Origin: Pseudomonas vanderleydeniana
GTDB taxonomy: Bacteria; Pseudomonadota; Gammaproteobacteria; Pseudomonadales; Pseudomonadaceae
Length of the DNA: 64,000 nt
Assembly (NCBI RefSeq): GCF_014268755.2
Contig: NZ_CP077093.1
Location: 6,632,501 to 6,696,500 of the forward strand
Direction: 5' to 3'
The translations under genes and the position numbers were made by a program. Positions within the stretch are counted from its first letter, which is position 1; every line of letters begins with the position of its first letter. The notes below the pieces were generated by a model, which was not told where the DNA came from, made no database searches, and worked only from the letters and a program-made list of their open reading frames with translations. Positions 45,251 through 55,812 of this stretch are shown one piece after another.

Positions 45251-46108
45251 TCAAAGGACGACCGTCCGGTTGGCGTTGAGGAACACCCGCCGCTCGATGT
45301 GGTAGCCCACCGCCCGTGCCAGGGTCAGTCCCTCGATATCCCGGCCCTTGGCGATCAGGTCCTCGGGGTAGTGGCTGTGATCCACCACCTCCACGCCCTG
45401 GGCGATGATCGGCCCTTCGTCCAGGTCGTTGTTGATGTAATGCGCGGTCGCCCCCACCAGCTTCACTCCCTTGTTGTAGGCCTGGTGGTAGGGCTTGGCG
45501 CCCTTGAAGCCCGGCAGCAGCGAGTGGTGGATGTTGATGGCGCGACCATCGAGCTTGCGGCACAGCTCCGGCGACAGCACTTGCATGTAGCGGGCAAGGA
45601 TCACCAGTTCGGCGCCGGACTCCTCGATCACCTGCCAGACCTGCCGCTCCTGGGCCGGTTTGTCATTGGGATCGAGGGGGAAATGGTAGTAGGGAATCTG
45701 GTGCCAGTCGGCCAGGGGCTTGAGATCGGGATGGTTGGACACCACCGCGACCACGTCCATGGACAGTTGGCCGATTCGCTGGCGATAGAGCAGGTCGTTG
45801 AGGCAGTGATCGGCCTTGGAGACCATGATCACCACTTTCGGCCGGTAGTTCGGCGCGGTCAGCTCGAAGGTCATGCCGAACGCCTTGCCACGCTCGGCCA
45901 GGCCTGCGCGGAACGCCTGTTCGTCGAAGCCTTCGGACTGGCGGAACTCCACACGAATGAAGAACCGGCCCGAGAGGCGGTCATCGAACGAATGGTGTTC
46001 AGTGACGTAGCAGCCCTGCTCGAACAGGAAGCGGGTCACCGCATCCACCGTGCCGAGCACGCTGGGGCAGTCGGCGGTCAAGATCCATGTATCGGGGGCG
46101 CGGCTCAT
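45251..46108 (-). CDS. purU: Formyltetrahydrofolate deformylase PurU
   Basis: 285 residues. N-terminal ACT domain (WILTADCPSVLGTVDAVTRF, 1-85) and C-terminal formyltransferase-like domain with the catalytic Asn-His-Asp: INIHHSLLPGFKGA and GATAHYINNDLDEGPII. Hydrolyses 10-formyl-THF to formate and THF, regenerating free folate. In the Pseudomonas sarcosine cluster it handles C1-folate produced by SoxBDAG. Start at MSRAPDTWIL. Confidence 0.94.
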   Translation of the reverse strand: MSRAPDTWILTADCPSVLGTVDAVTRFLFEQGCYVTEHHSFDDRLSGRFFIRVEFRQSEGFDEQAFRAGLAERGKAFGMTFELTAPNYRPKVVIMVSKADHCLNDLLYRQRIGQLSMDVVAVVSNHPDLKPLADWHQIPYYHFPLDPNDKPAQERQVWQVIEESGAELVILARYMQVLSPELCRKLDGRAINIHHSLLPGFKGAKPYHQAYNKGVKLVGATAHYINNDLDEGPIIAQGVEVVDHSHYPEDLIAKGRDIEGLTLARAVGYHIERRVFLNANRTVVL

Positions 46109-46209
46109 CGGGTGACTCCTGTTCTTGAATGCTGCAAAAACCTGGGTGGGTCTGGCACTGATCCCCGAAGAAAGGAGATCGCTTCTGCAAGGGGCTTGCC
46201 GGTCTACCC

Positions 46210-46340
46210 GTGGCGAGGGGACTTGCCCCCGCTCGGCTGCAGAGCAGCCGTAAAACCGGCAAACTCGGTGTGTCAGACACACCGCGTGCTCAGGGTTTGG
46301 GGCTGCCTTGCAGCCCAGCGGGGGCAAGCCCCCTCGCCAC
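46210..46340. repeat. Paired REP element, family 2
   Basis: GTGGCGAGGGGACTTGCCCC (46210) faces GGGGCAAGCCCCCTCGCCAC (ends 46340), with an inner GCTGCAGAGCAGC-type stem. Occupies most of the 289-bp soxG-purU gap, which has no gene. Confidence 0.82.
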
Positions 46341-46397
46341 AGCTATACTTTTCGCCCAAATGTGCCTCCTGATACAGGCCCTCGGCACATTTCAGCC

Positions 46398-47030
46398 TCA
46401 AGCCTGAACGTTCAGGCCGTACTCCGCTGCCGCATCCTGCAGCCACAACCACCAGTAGTCCGAGAAGCTGCGGCGGATCACCAGTTCCCAGGTGTCTTCG
46501 GCAGTGTGACGGATGATCAGCTGCGACTTGGCGAACACCGTGCCGACGGCCTTGCCGACCGGGAAGTTGTTCGGGTGCACGTCATAGCTGGTCGACTTCA
46601 TCAGCACCTGGCGCACGTTCGGGCCGCTCAGCTCCAGCAGTTGCTGGCCACCGCTGACGTTGACGATCGCGATGTGCAGGTCGCCCAGCGCTTCGCGCAG
46701 GGCCTTTTCGGCGGCGTATTCCTCACCGGTCGGAACGACCAGCAGCCACTCGTCCGGGCCGAGCCATTGCAGGCTGGTCTCGCCCTTGGCAACGACGGTC
46801 AGGGCCACGGGCAGTTCCAGGCCCAGGGCCTTCTTCACGCCGGCGGCGAACGCCGGGTCATGGCCGTCGCCACGGATGGTCAGGTGGCCGAGCAGTTTCT
46901 TTTCCCGCACGGTCACGCCGGCGTTCTTGCGGCCCTTGCCCACCAGGCTGGCCAGATCGGCATGGTGCAACGACGACTCGGCCTTGGCCCCGGAAGTCGG
47001 GCGTTGCTGGTAAACGTTGGCTGTGCTCAT
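46398..47030 (-). CDS. soxG: Sarcosine oxidase gamma subunit SoxG
   Basis: 210 residues, fourth subunit of heterotetrameric sarcosine oxidase, structurally related to the GcvT fold and needed for assembly at the folate site. Starts MSTANVYQQRPTSGAKAESS; LGPDEWLLVVP and DVSGGQQLLELSG-like SGGQQLLELSGPNVRQ are family segments. Separated from soxA by 139 bp containing a paired REP. Confidence 0.93.
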   Translation of the reverse strand: MSTANVYQQRPTSGAKAESSLHHADLASLVGKGRKNAGVTVREKKLLGHLTIRGDGHDPAFAAGVKKALGLELPVALTVVAKGETSLQWLGPDEWLLVVPTGEEYAAEKALREALGDLHIAIVNVSGGQQLLELSGPNVRQVLMKSTSYDVHPNNFPVGKAVGTVFAKSQLIIRHTAEDTWELVIRRSFSDYWWLWLQDAAAEYGLNVQA

Positions 47031-47059
47031 GTGAAACACCTGTATTGAATTCTGTCTCT

Positions 47060-47166
47060 GATCGTTCCCACGCTCTGCGTGGGAATGCCGCCATGGACGC
47101 TCCGCGTCCGCTCTTGGGGTGCGGAGCGCCCCGGGATGCATTCCCACGCGGAGCGTGGGAACGATC
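47060..47166. repeat. Paired REP element, family 3
   Basis: GATCGTTCCCACGCTCTGCG (47060) faces CGGAGCGTGGGAACGATC (ends 47166). Inserted between soxA and soxG, 3 bp after the soxA stop. Confidence 0.85.
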
Positions 47167-47169
47167 GAC

Positions 47170-50100
47170 TTAGATGTTCTGGCGATCGCCTTTCGGATCG
47201 AAGAACACCGAGGACACGATCTCCGCCTCGATCACGCTGCCATCGGCCAGCGGTGCGAACACACGCTCACCCATACGCTTGAGACCGCCCTTCACCACCG
47301 CCATGGCGAACGAGTAGCCAAGGGAGTTGTGCGCATAGCTGGAGGTCACGTGACCGACCATCTTCATCGGGATCGACTGCTTCGGATCGAACACCAGTTG
47401 CGCACCTTCCGGCAGCCACTTGTTCGGGTCGATCGGCTTGAGGCCAACCAGTTGCTTGCGGTCTTCGCGCACGCAGTCCTCGCGGTTCATCCCGCGCCAG
47501 CCGATCCAGGAGAACGGCTTGGTACGGCCGACGCACCAGCCCATGTTCAGATCGTCCGGGGTCATCGAGGCGTCGGTGTCCTGGCCGACGATGATGAAGC
47601 CCTTCTCGGCGCGCAGCACGTGCATGGTCTCGGTGCCGTACGGGGTCAGGTTGTACTTCTTGCCCGCCTCGGCGATCTGCTCGAGGACACCCATGGCGTA
47701 GTCGGCCTGGATGTTGACCTCGTAGGACAGCTCGCCGGTGAAGGAAATCCGGAACACCCGTGCCGGCACGCCGCCCACCAGGCCTTCCTTCCAGGTCATG
47801 AACGGGAACGCGTCCTTGTCCAGGTCGATGTCGGTGACTTCGCTGAGCAGCTTGCGGCTGTTGGGGCCGGACAGGGTCAGGGTCGCCCAGTGGTCGGTCA
47901 CGGAGGTGAAGTACACCTTCATTTCCGGCCATTCGGTCTGGTGGTACAGCTCCAGCCACTGCAGGACGCGAGCCGCGCCGCCGGTGGTGGTGGTCATCAG
48001 GAAGTGGTTGTCGGCCAGACAGGCGGTCACGCCGTCGTCGAAGACCATGCCGTCTTCCTTGCACATCAGGCCATAACGGGCCTTGCCCACATCGAGCTTG
48101 GTCCAGGCGTTGGTGTACACGCGGTTGAGGAACTCGCGGGCGTCCGGGCCCTGGATGTCGATCTTGCCCAGGGTCGAGGCGTCGAGCAGGCCGACGCTGT
48201 CACGCACGGCCTTGCACTCGCGCTTGATGGCGGCGTGCATGTCTTCGCCGGCACGCGGGAAGTACCATGGGCGTTTCCACTGGCCGACGTCTTCGAATTT
48301 GGCGCCCTGCTTCACATGCCAGGCCTGCAAGGCGGTGTAGCGCACCGGCTCGAAGATGTGCCCGCAGTGACGGCCGGCCACCGCACCGAAGGTGATCGGC
48401 GTGTAGTTCGGACGGAACATGGTGGTGCCCATCTGCGGGATGGTCACGTTCAGCGAACGGGCGGCAATCGCCAGGCCGTTCACGTTACCCAGCTTGCCCT
48501 GGTCGGTACCGAAGCCCAGCGCGGTGTAGCGCTTGACGTGCTCGACCGACTCGAAGCCCTCGCGGGTCGCCAGTTCGATGGCGGCGGCGGTCACGTCGTT
48601 CTGCAGGTCGACGAACTGCTTCGGTGCACGCGAGGTGCCTTTTTCATGAGGGACCTGGAACAGCGCCAGGGTTGGCTCTTCCTGACGGGAAAGGGCCTTG
48701 GGCAGTGCACCTTCGACGGCCTTGAAGCCGGCTTCGCTGGCTGCACGCGCGCCGCCCTCGAAACCATCGGCCAGGGTATCGGCCAGGCTGTAGACGCCGT
48801 TCAGGCCACCGACGCACACGCGTTTCTGCGGTGCTTCACCGGCGACGAAACCGAGGATGTCTTCACGCCAGACCGGCTTGCCGCCCAGGTGCGAAGCCAG
48901 GTGAACCACCGGGCTGTAGCCGCCGGAGCTGGCGATCAGGTCGCATTCGAGCCACTCACCCGGGCTGGTCACCTTGTTGGCACGCACGTCGATCGCGGCG
49001 ACGCGGGCCGCAGTCACGCGCTTGCTGCCACGGGCCTCGATCACGGCACTGCCGGTCAGGATACGGATACCCTTGGCGCGCGCTTCTTCCACCAGCGCAC
49101 CGCGTGGGTTGCTGCGGGCATCGGCGATCGCCACCACCTGCAGGCTGGCGTCGAGCCAGTCCAGGGCAACGCGGTAGGCGTGGTCGTTGTTGGTGGTCAG
49201 TACCAGCTTCTTGCCCGGTGCCACGCCGTAGCGGCGGACATACACCGAGACAGCGCCGGCCAGCATGTTGCCCGGCACGTCGTTGTTGCCGTAGACCAGC
49301 GGACGTTCGTGGGCACCGGTCGCCAGGACCACGCGCTTGGCGCGAACCCGGTGGATACGCTGGCGAACCTGGCCGATCGGGGCACGGTCACCGAGGTGGT
49401 CGGTCAGGCGCTCGTGAATGGTCAGGAAGTTGTGGTCGTGGTAGCCGTTGACGGTGGCCCGTGGCAGCAGCAGCACGTCCGGCAGGGACTTCAGCTCGGC
49501 GATGACCGTGGCCACCCACTCGGCCGCCGGCTTGCCGTCGAGGCTTTCGCGGGAGTCGAGCAGGCTGCCGCCGAACTCTTCCTGCTCGTCGGCCAGGATT
49601 ACCCGGGCACCGCTGCGGGCAGCCGCCAGTGCGGCGGCCAGGCCCGCCGGGCCGGCACCGACGATCAGCACGTCGCAGTGCTGGTTCATGTTGTCGTAGG
49701 TATCAGGGTCGTTCTCGGTCGGCGAACGGCCCAGGCCAGCCGCCTTGCGGATGTACTTCTCGTAAGTCATCCAGAACGACTGCGGATACATGAAGGTCTT
49801 GTAGTAGAAGCCAGGAGGCATCAGCTTGCCACCGACCTTGCCGAGGATACCCATCACGTCGTTGTTGACGCTCGGCCAGCCGTTGGTGCTGGTCGCGACC
49901 AGGCCCTGATACAGCGCCTGCTGGGTAGCCCGCACGTTGGGGATCTGGGTGGCTTCGGTAGCACCGATCTGCAGCACCGCGTTCGGCTCTTCGGCCCCGG
50001 CGGCGAAAATGCCGCGTGGGCGGGAGTACTTGAAGCTGCGGCCGACGATGTCGACGCCGTTGGCCAGCAGCGCGGCGGCCAGGGTGTCACCTTCGTAGCC

Positions 50101-50187
50101 CTTGTAGCTCTCACCGTTGAAGGTGAAGCTCAAGACTTTGTTGCGGTCGATACGACCACCGTTGGACAGGCGATTGACCTGGCTCAT
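47170..50187 (-). CDS. soxA: Sarcosine oxidase alpha subunit SoxA
   Basis: 1005 residues, normal length. N-terminal Fer2_4-like region (15-100), NAD-binding domain with DVLIVGAGPAGLAAALAA (~170), and C-terminal GcvT-like folate domain (~600-1005; SVGLLDASTLGKIDIQGPD, GELSYEVNIQADYAMGVLEQ). The complex oxidises sarcosine to glycine, giving H2O2 and 5,10-methylene-THF or formaldehyde. Its ATG overlaps the soxD stop (ATGA). The long frame read on the opposite strand is an artefact. Confidence 0.97.
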   Translation of the reverse strand: MSQVNRLSNGGRIDRNKVLSFTFNGESYKGYEGDTLAAALLANGVDIVGRSFKYSRPRGIFAAGAEEPNAVLQIGATEATQIPNVRATQQALYQGLVATSTNGWPSVNNDVMGILGKVGGKLMPPGFYYKTFMYPQSFWMTYEKYIRKAAGLGRSPTENDPDTYDNMNQHCDVLIVGAGPAGLAAALAAARSGARVILADEQEEFGGSLLDSRESLDGKPAAEWVATVIAELKSLPDVLLLPRATVNGYHDHNFLTIHERLTDHLGDRAPIGQVRQRIHRVRAKRVVLATGAHERPLVYGNNDVPGNMLAGAVSVYVRRYGVAPGKKLVLTTNNDHAYRVALDWLDASLQVVAIADARSNPRGALVEEARAKGIRILTGSAVIEARGSKRVTAARVAAIDVRANKVTSPGEWLECDLIASSGGYSPVVHLASHLGGKPVWREDILGFVAGEAPQKRVCVGGLNGVYSLADTLADGFEGGARAASEAGFKAVEGALPKALSRQEEPTLALFQVPHEKGTSRAPKQFVDLQNDVTAAAIELATREGFESVEHVKRYTALGFGTDQGKLGNVNGLAIAARSLNVTIPQMGTTMFRPNYTPITFGAVAGRHCGHIFEPVRYTALQAWHVKQGAKFEDVGQWKRPWYFPRAGEDMHAAIKRECKAVRDSVGLLDASTLGKIDIQGPDAREFLNRVYTNAWTKLDVGKARYGLMCKEDGMVFDDGVTACLADNHFLMTTTTGGAARVLQWLELYHQTEWPEMKVYFTSVTDHWATLTLSGPNSRKLLSEVTDIDLDKDAFPFMTWKEGLVGGVPARVFRISFTGELSYEVNIQADYAMGVLEQIAEAGKKYNLTPYGTETMHVLRAEKGFIIVGQDTDASMTPDDLNMGWCVGRTKPFSWIGWRGMNREDCVREDRKQLVGLKPIDPNKWLPEGAQLVFDPKQSIPMKMVGHVTSSYAHNSLGYSFAMAVVKGGLKRMGERVFAPLADGSVIEAEIVSSVFFDPKGDRQNI

Positions 50188-50519
50188 ACCTTTTCTCCCA
50201 CAGCCGCCTGGGGCGCTTTCGAACTTTCCGCCTGCTTGGCAGCGGTGAATTGAGGCTTCTCGCCGATCTTGTAGGTTTCCAGGATTTCGTAGGTCACCGT
50301 GTCACGGGTCACGTTGAAATACTGGCGGCAACCGGCGACGTGGTCCCAGAGTTCGTGGTGCAGGCCGCGCGGGTTGTCGCGGAAGAACATGTAGTCACCC
50401 CACTGCTCGTCGGTGCAGGTGTTGGGGTCCAGCGGACGCGGGATGTGCGCCTGGCCGGAAGCGTGGAATTCCTCTTCGGAGCGCAGTTCGCCGCAATGAG
50501 GACAGAAGATGTGCAACAT
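50184..50519 (-). CDS. soxD: Sarcosine oxidase delta subunit SoxD
   Basis: 111 residues, Zn-binding small subunit: HIFCPHCGELRSEEEFHASG at the N-terminus supplies the CxxC and His ligands, with a later Cys in HVAGCRQYFNV. Starts MLHIFCPHCG with GGAGAAA upstream. Lies between soxB (14 bp gap) and soxA (4-bp overlap). Confidence 0.95.
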   Translation of the reverse strand: MLHIFCPHCGELRSEEEFHASGQAHIPRPLDPNTCTDEQWGDYMFFRDNPRGLHHELWDHVAGCRQYFNVTRDTVTYEILETYKIGEKPQFTAAKQAESSKAPQAAVGEKV

Positions 50520-50533
50520 GGGAATTTCTCCTG

Positions 50534-51784
50534 TTAGTGGGCGACCGCTGCAGCGCCGTGTTCGTCGATCAACGCACCGTTGTGGAAACGGTCGATGGAG
50601 AAAGGTGCGGCCAGTGGGTGCATTTCACCCTTGGCCAGGCTCGCGGCGAAAACGTTGCCCGAGCCCGGGGTGGCCTTGAAGCCGCCGGTGCCCCAACCGC
50701 AGTTGAAGAACATGTTCGGTACTGGCGTCTTGGAAATGATCGGGCAGGCGTCCGGGGTGGTGTCGACGATGCCGCCCCACTGGCGGTTCATGCGTACGCG
50801 CGACAGCACCGGGAACATCTCGACGATGGCCTGGATGGTGTGCTCGATCACCGGGTACGAACCGCGCTGGCCATAGCCGTTGTAGCCGTCGATACCGGCA
50901 CCGATCACCAGGTCGCCCTTGTCGGACTGGCTGATGTAGCCGTGGACGGCGTTGGACATGATCACGCTGTCGATGATCGGCTTGATCGGCTCGGACACCA
51001 GCGCCTGCAGCGGGTGGGACTCGAGCGGCAGGCGGAAGCCGGCCAGTTTCGCCATGTGCCCGGAGTTACCGGCGGTGACCACGCCGACGCGCTTGGCGCC
51101 GATGAAGCCCTTGTTGGTTTCCACGCCGATGCACACGCCGTTTTCCTTGCGGAAGCCGATCACTTCGGTCTGCTGGATCAGGTCGACGCCCAGGGCGTCG
51201 GCACCACGGGCGAAGCCCCAGGCCACGGCATCGTGACGAGCCACGCCGCCGCGACGCTGGACGGTGGCGCCCATGATTGGATAACGGGTGTTCTTCGAGC
51301 AGTCCAGGTACGGAATTTCGTCCGCCACCTGCTGGGCGTTGAGCAGCTCGCCGTCGACGCCGTTGAGGCGGTTGGCGCTGACCCGACGCTCCGAATCACG
51401 GATGTCCTGCAGGGTGTGGCAGAGGTTGTAGACGCCACGCTGGGAGAACATCACGTTGTAGTTCAGGTCCTGGGACAGGCCTTCCCAGAGTTTCATCGCG
51501 TGTTCGTACAGGTGCGCCGACTCGTCCCACAGGTAGTTGGAACGCACGATGGTGGTGTTACGGGCGGTGTTGCCGCCGCCCAGCCAGCCCTTCTCGATCA
51601 CCGCGACGTTGGTGATGCCGTGTTCCTTGGCCAGGTAGTAGGCCGTGGCCAGGCCGTGGCCGCCACCGCCGACGATGACCACGTCATAGACCTTCTTCGG
51701 AGTTGGCGTGCGCCACATGCGCTGCCAATTCTCATGATGGCTGAGAGAATGCTTGAAGAGGCCGAAGCCCGAATAGCGTTGCAT
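50534..51784 (-). CDS. soxB: Sarcosine oxidase beta subunit SoxB
   Basis: 416-residue catalytic subunit with FAD and covalent FMN. Rossmann FAD motif [20 protein letters not shown] near residue 35; ATRG-equivalent and His for covalent flavin in the family region [19 protein letters not shown]-terminal [19 protein letters not shown] chose [10 protein letters not shown] because GGAG lies about 9 bases upstream; an ATG two codons earlier (51790) is too close to it. 22 bp after glyA. Confidence 0.96.
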   Translation of the reverse strand: MQRYSGFGLFKHSLSHHENWQRMWRTPTPKKVYDVVIVGGGGHGLATAYYLAKEHGITNVAVIEKGWLGGGNTARNTTIVRSNYLWDESAHLYEHAMKLWEGLSQDLNYNVMFSQRGVYNLCHTLQDIRDSERRVSANRLNGVDGELLNAQQVADEIPYLDCSKNTRYPIMGATVQRRGGVARHDAVAWGFARGADALGVDLIQQTEVIGFRKENGVCIGVETNKGFIGAKRVGVVTAGNSGHMAKLAGFRLPLESHPLQALVSEPIKPIIDSVIMSNAVHGYISQSDKGDLVIGAGIDGYNGYGQRGSYPVIEHTIQAIVEMFPVLSRVRMNRQWGGIVDTTPDACPIISKTPVPNMFFNCGWGTGGFKATPGSGNVFAASLAKGEMHPLAAPFSIDRFHNGALIDEHGAAAVAH

Positions 51785-51806
51785 AGTCATTTACTCCAAA
51801 ACGCTC

Positions 51807-53060
<1,254 letters not shown>

Positions 53061-53233
53061 CGCGTCTCTCCCAGCGGCAGTGCGCCATTTCTTTTTGGTG
53101 GGGCACAGCCGTTCGGCGGTGTCCTTTGATAGCGATGGTATGACCGGCGCAGACGCGTCAAATGCCTACGCACGCCTTGCAAGGGTGCGTTTACGACATG
53201 CGATGACGTGCAGGAATAGACAAGCACAGGCCT

Positions 53234-53364
53234 GTGGCGAGCGGGCTTGCCCGCGCTGGGGCGCGAAGCGGCCCTAAAACCTGGAAATTCGGTAGATCAG
53301 ATAAACCGGGGTAGCCTGCTTTACGGCTGCTTTGCAGCCGAGCGTGGGCAAGCCCGCTCGCCAC
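53234..53364. repeat. Paired REP element, family 2
   Basis: GTGGCGAGCGGGCTTGCCCG (53234) faces GGGCAAGCCCGCTCGCCAC (ends 53364). Lies in the 414-bp divergent gap glyA-ltaE. The part next to glyA (53061-53230) should hold its promoter; I see no certain box. Confidence 0.82.
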
Positions 53365-53474
53365 AGGGGATTCTTTAACCGTCAAGCAGAGGGTTTTCCT
53401 ACAGAAACTGTGCCTGTGCGCTGACGTCGATTCTGGTTACAGTGCACGTCGTAAACGATCACAAGGACCGGGCC

Positions 53475-54521
53475 ATGACCGATAAGAGCCAACAATTCGC
53501 CAGCGACAACTATTCCGGTATCTGCCCTGAAGCCTGGACCGCCATGGAACAGGCCAACCACGGCCACCAGCGCGCCTACGGCGACGACGAGTGGACCCAG
53601 CGCGCGGCCGATGGCTTTCGCAAACTGTTCGAAACCGACTGCGAGGTGTTCTTCGCCTTCAACGGCACCGCCGCCAACTCCCTCGCCCTGTCGTCGCTGT
53701 GCCAGAGCTACCACAGCGTGATCTGCTCGGAGACCGCCCACGTCGAGACCGACGAATGCGGCGCACCGGAGTTCTTCTCCAACGGCTCCAAGCTGCTCAT
53801 CGCCCGTACCGAAAGCGGCAAGCTGACCCCTGAGTCAATCCGCGAAATCGCCCTCAAGCGCCAGGACATCCACTACCCCAAGCCGCGGGTGGTGACCCTG
53901 ACCCAGGCCACCGAGGTCGGCAGCGTCTACACCCCGGACGAAGTCCGCGCCATCAGCGCCACCTGCAAGGAACTGGGCCTGCACCTGCACATGGACGGCG
54001 CGCGCTTCTCCAACGCCTGCGCGTTCCTTGGCTGCTCGCCAGCCGACCTGACCTGGAAGGCCGGAGTCGACGTGCTGTGCTTCGGCGGGACAAAAAACGG
54101 CATGGCCGTGGGTGAGGCGATCCTGTTCTTCAACCACGACCTGGCGGAAGACTTCGACTATCGCTGCAAGCAGGCCGGGCAACTGGCCTCGAAGATGCGT
54201 TTCCTCTCGGCCCCCTGGGTCGGCCTGCTGGAAAACGACGCCTGGCTCAAGCATGCGCGCCACGCCAACCACTGCGCGCAATTGCTGAGCAGCCTGGTCA
54301 AGGACATTCCCGGCGTGGAACTGATGTTCCCGGTCGAAGCCAACGGCGTGTTCCTGCAACTGTCGGAGCCGGCGATCGCCGCGCTGACGGCCCGCGGCTG
54401 GCGCTTCTACACCTTCATCGGCAAGGGTGGGGCACGCTTCATGTGTTCGTGGGATACCGAGGAAGCGCGGGTACGGGAACTGGCGGCGGACATCCGCGAG
54501 GTCATGTCCGCTTCCCTGTAA
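53475..54521 (+). CDS. ltaE: Low-specificity L-threonine aldolase
   Basis: 348-residue PLP enzyme cleaving L-threonine and L-allo-threonine to glycine and acetaldehyde. Motifs: FASDNYSGICPEAW, HVETDECGAPEFF, HLHMDGARFSNA (Asp, Arg) and PLP lysine in CFGGTKNGMAVGEA. Adds to the local glycine/serine theme; corresponds to PA5413 (ltaA in Pseudomonas naming). The start follows GGACCGGGCC; the longer frame lacks a site. Confidence 0.93.
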   Translation: MTDKSQQFASDNYSGICPEAWTAMEQANHGHQRAYGDDEWTQRAADGFRKLFETDCEVFFAFNGTAANSLALSSLCQSYHSVICSETAHVETDECGAPEFFSNGSKLLIARTESGKLTPESIREIALKRQDIHYPKPRVVTLTQATEVGSVYTPDEVRAISATCKELGLHLHMDGARFSNACAFLGCSPADLTWKAGVDVLCFGGTKNGMAVGEAILFFNHDLAEDFDYRCKQAGQLASKMRFLSAPWVGLLENDAWLKHARHANHCAQLLSSLVKDIPGVELMFPVEANGVFLQLSEPAIAALTARGWRFYTFIGKGGARFMCSWDTEEARVRELAADIREVMSASL

Positions 54522-54564
54522 ACCGGCCTTGCCTGCGAACGGGGCGCCGGCTGCGCGTCATCGA

Positions 54565-54585
54565 CCTTCGCGGGCAAGCGCTCCC
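54565..54585. repeat. Partial REP core
   Basis: CCTTCGCGGGCAAGCGCTCCC, a truncated copy of the element at 7990-8016. Confidence 0.4.
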
Positions 54586-54674
54586 TCAGTGGCAGCGCCA
54601 GGCGCGTACCTAGTGGCAGGCGACTGTCTTTAACGCCCCGCGGATGGGCTCGCGGGCGACTACCGCCGGTCGAC

Positions 54675-54692
54675 ACTGTCATTTCTGACAGT
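54675..54692. promoter_or_regulatory. Perfect palindrome ACTGTCA-TTTC-TGACAGT
   Basis: Seven-base arms, four-base spacer, 118 bp before the 66-residue protein gene, in an otherwise unremarkable 288-bp gap. Typical size of a small HTH-repressor operator. The binding protein is not identifiable. Confidence 0.5.
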
Positions 54693-54809
54693 ATCGCTCT
54701 CTCCCCAGCCATAGGAGGATGGGGCGTCCTGAAAAAGAATATCTGCAGTCTTTCAGAGCCCAGGCCTGCTACCCGAAGGGTGGCAGCCATACACGCCAAG
54801 GAGAAAGAC

Positions 54810-55010
54810 ATGAACAAGACAACCGAACTGACCGTCAAACGCGATGGCAAGGCCAGTGATTATCCCATAGTGGATTTCGACGAGATGTCGAAGCTGATCA
54901 ATACCGGCGACCATATCCATAGCCGTACTGGCCAGACCATCACCATTACCAGAAAGACGTACCGGGAAGTCGACGTCGGTCTCTACGAGATACGGCTCCT
55001 GGCCGAGTAA
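54810..55010 (+). CDS. 66-residue protein, unknown
   Basis: MNKTTELTVKRDGKASDYPI at the start; AAGGAGA ribosome site at ideal spacing, so almost certainly translated. Predicted mixed alpha/beta with a central DEMSKLINTGDHIHSRTGQT and basic TRKTYREVD stretch; no signal, no Cys. Convergent with the ZapA-like gene (76 bp apart). I do not recognise the family. G+C is lower than neighbouring genes, suggesting later acquisition. Confidence 0.68.
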   Translation: MNKTTELTVKRDGKASDYPIVDFDEMSKLINTGDHIHSRTGQTITITRKTYREVDVGLYEIRLLAE

Positions 55011-55086
55011 CATGATGAAGCAAGGGTTCCATCTCCGACTCGCAATCAGAATGGAACCGCTTGCCTCGACACGATCACATCGTGGT

Positions 55087-55389
55087 TCAATTCTGCCCGA
55101 TGGTCTTCGAAATCACGTCGACCGTGGCACTGACCTGCTCCTGGCAGCGGTCGAGCACCTCACGGTGCTGATGCTGCTCTTCGATTCGCTGGGAGCAGAG
55201 GTTCAGCGCGGTCAGCACCAGCAACTGCTCGCCGATCAGCGTGGGAAACTTCTTCTTGGTATCGACCAGGGCGGTCTTGAGCATCTGGGTCGCTTCCAGC
55301 AGCGTCTGCTCATGCCCCGCTGGGGCCTTGATCGAGTAGTCCTCGCCAAGGATCGAAATGACGGTCACGCCGTCGCTGCTGGTTCTCAT
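55087..55389 (-). CDS. ZapA-like cell division protein (paralogue)
   Basis: 100 residues: N-terminal VTVISILGEDYSIKAPAGHE matches the ZapA opening, then a long coiled coil (LVLTALNLCSQRIEEQHQHR). ZapA proteins bundle FtsZ filaments. It is clearly divergent from the housekeeping ZapA, and the usual downstream 6S RNA/5-FTHF cyclo-ligase pair is absent; near gbcAB it corresponds in position to PA5407. The ATG overlaps the coiled-coil gene stop (ATGA). Confidence 0.75.
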   Translation of the reverse strand: MRTSSDGVTVISILGEDYSIKAPAGHEQTLLEATQMLKTALVDTKKKFPTLIGEQLLVLTALNLCSQRIEEQHQHREVLDRCQEQVSATVDVISKTIGQN

Positions 55390-55616
55390 GCGCTCACGGG
55401 ACCTGCGCTGACGCGCTCGACCAGCGCCTGGATACGGGCGGCGGTGGCACCGTGCTTCTCTTCCTGCTCCATCAGGTTCAACTGCAGGCTTTCGTTTTCA
55501 TCCTTGGCCCGGGCCAGTTCGGTATTGAGTTGAGCATTGGCGGCCAACAGCTCCTGCTTCTGCTGTACCAGTTCGCTGACCAGTTGTTCCAGTTGGTTGA
55601 GGGAAGTCTCCAGCAT
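55386..55616 (-). CDS. Short coiled-coil protein (TIGR02449/ZapB-like)
   Basis: 76 residues, MLETSLNQLEQLVSELVQQK then heptad-repeat Leu pattern almost throughout (ELLAANAQLNTELARAKDEN, ESLQLNLMEQEEKH). Resembles the small coiled-coil protein encoded upstream of zapA in Pseudomonas. Probably forms parallel dimers and may work with the coupled ZapA-like protein. Start chosen at the ATG giving the uninterrupted coil. Confidence 0.72.
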   Translation of the reverse strand: MLETSLNQLEQLVSELVQQKQELLAANAQLNTELARAKDENESLQLNLMEQEEKHGATAARIQALVERVSAGPVSA

Positions 55617-55812
55617 TATCTTGATCTCTCGGGCAGTTTCAAAGGGCGCGTACGATAAAGAAAAGCCCCCCGGTTTGCCAGGGAAAAACGCTCGCAAAGC
55701 CTTGATTTTACTGGCATGGGACTTTTCTTCACCCCTTAGGGACTGCAATTGGCGAAACATGTTCCAAACCTTCTGTCGCAAAGCCCCGTCTGCGACAAAT
55801 CCGCGCGCCCCC

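Noticed and set aside
47119..50253. Open frame of more than 1000 codons opposite soxA
   Set aside because: Exact antisense of soxA; His/Gly/Val/Arg-rich translation typical of a G+C-rich shadow frame.
54900..55086. 6S RNA downstream of the ZapA-like gene
   Set aside because: Expected after housekeeping zapA, but this interval codes the 66-residue protein and shows no 6S-like structure.
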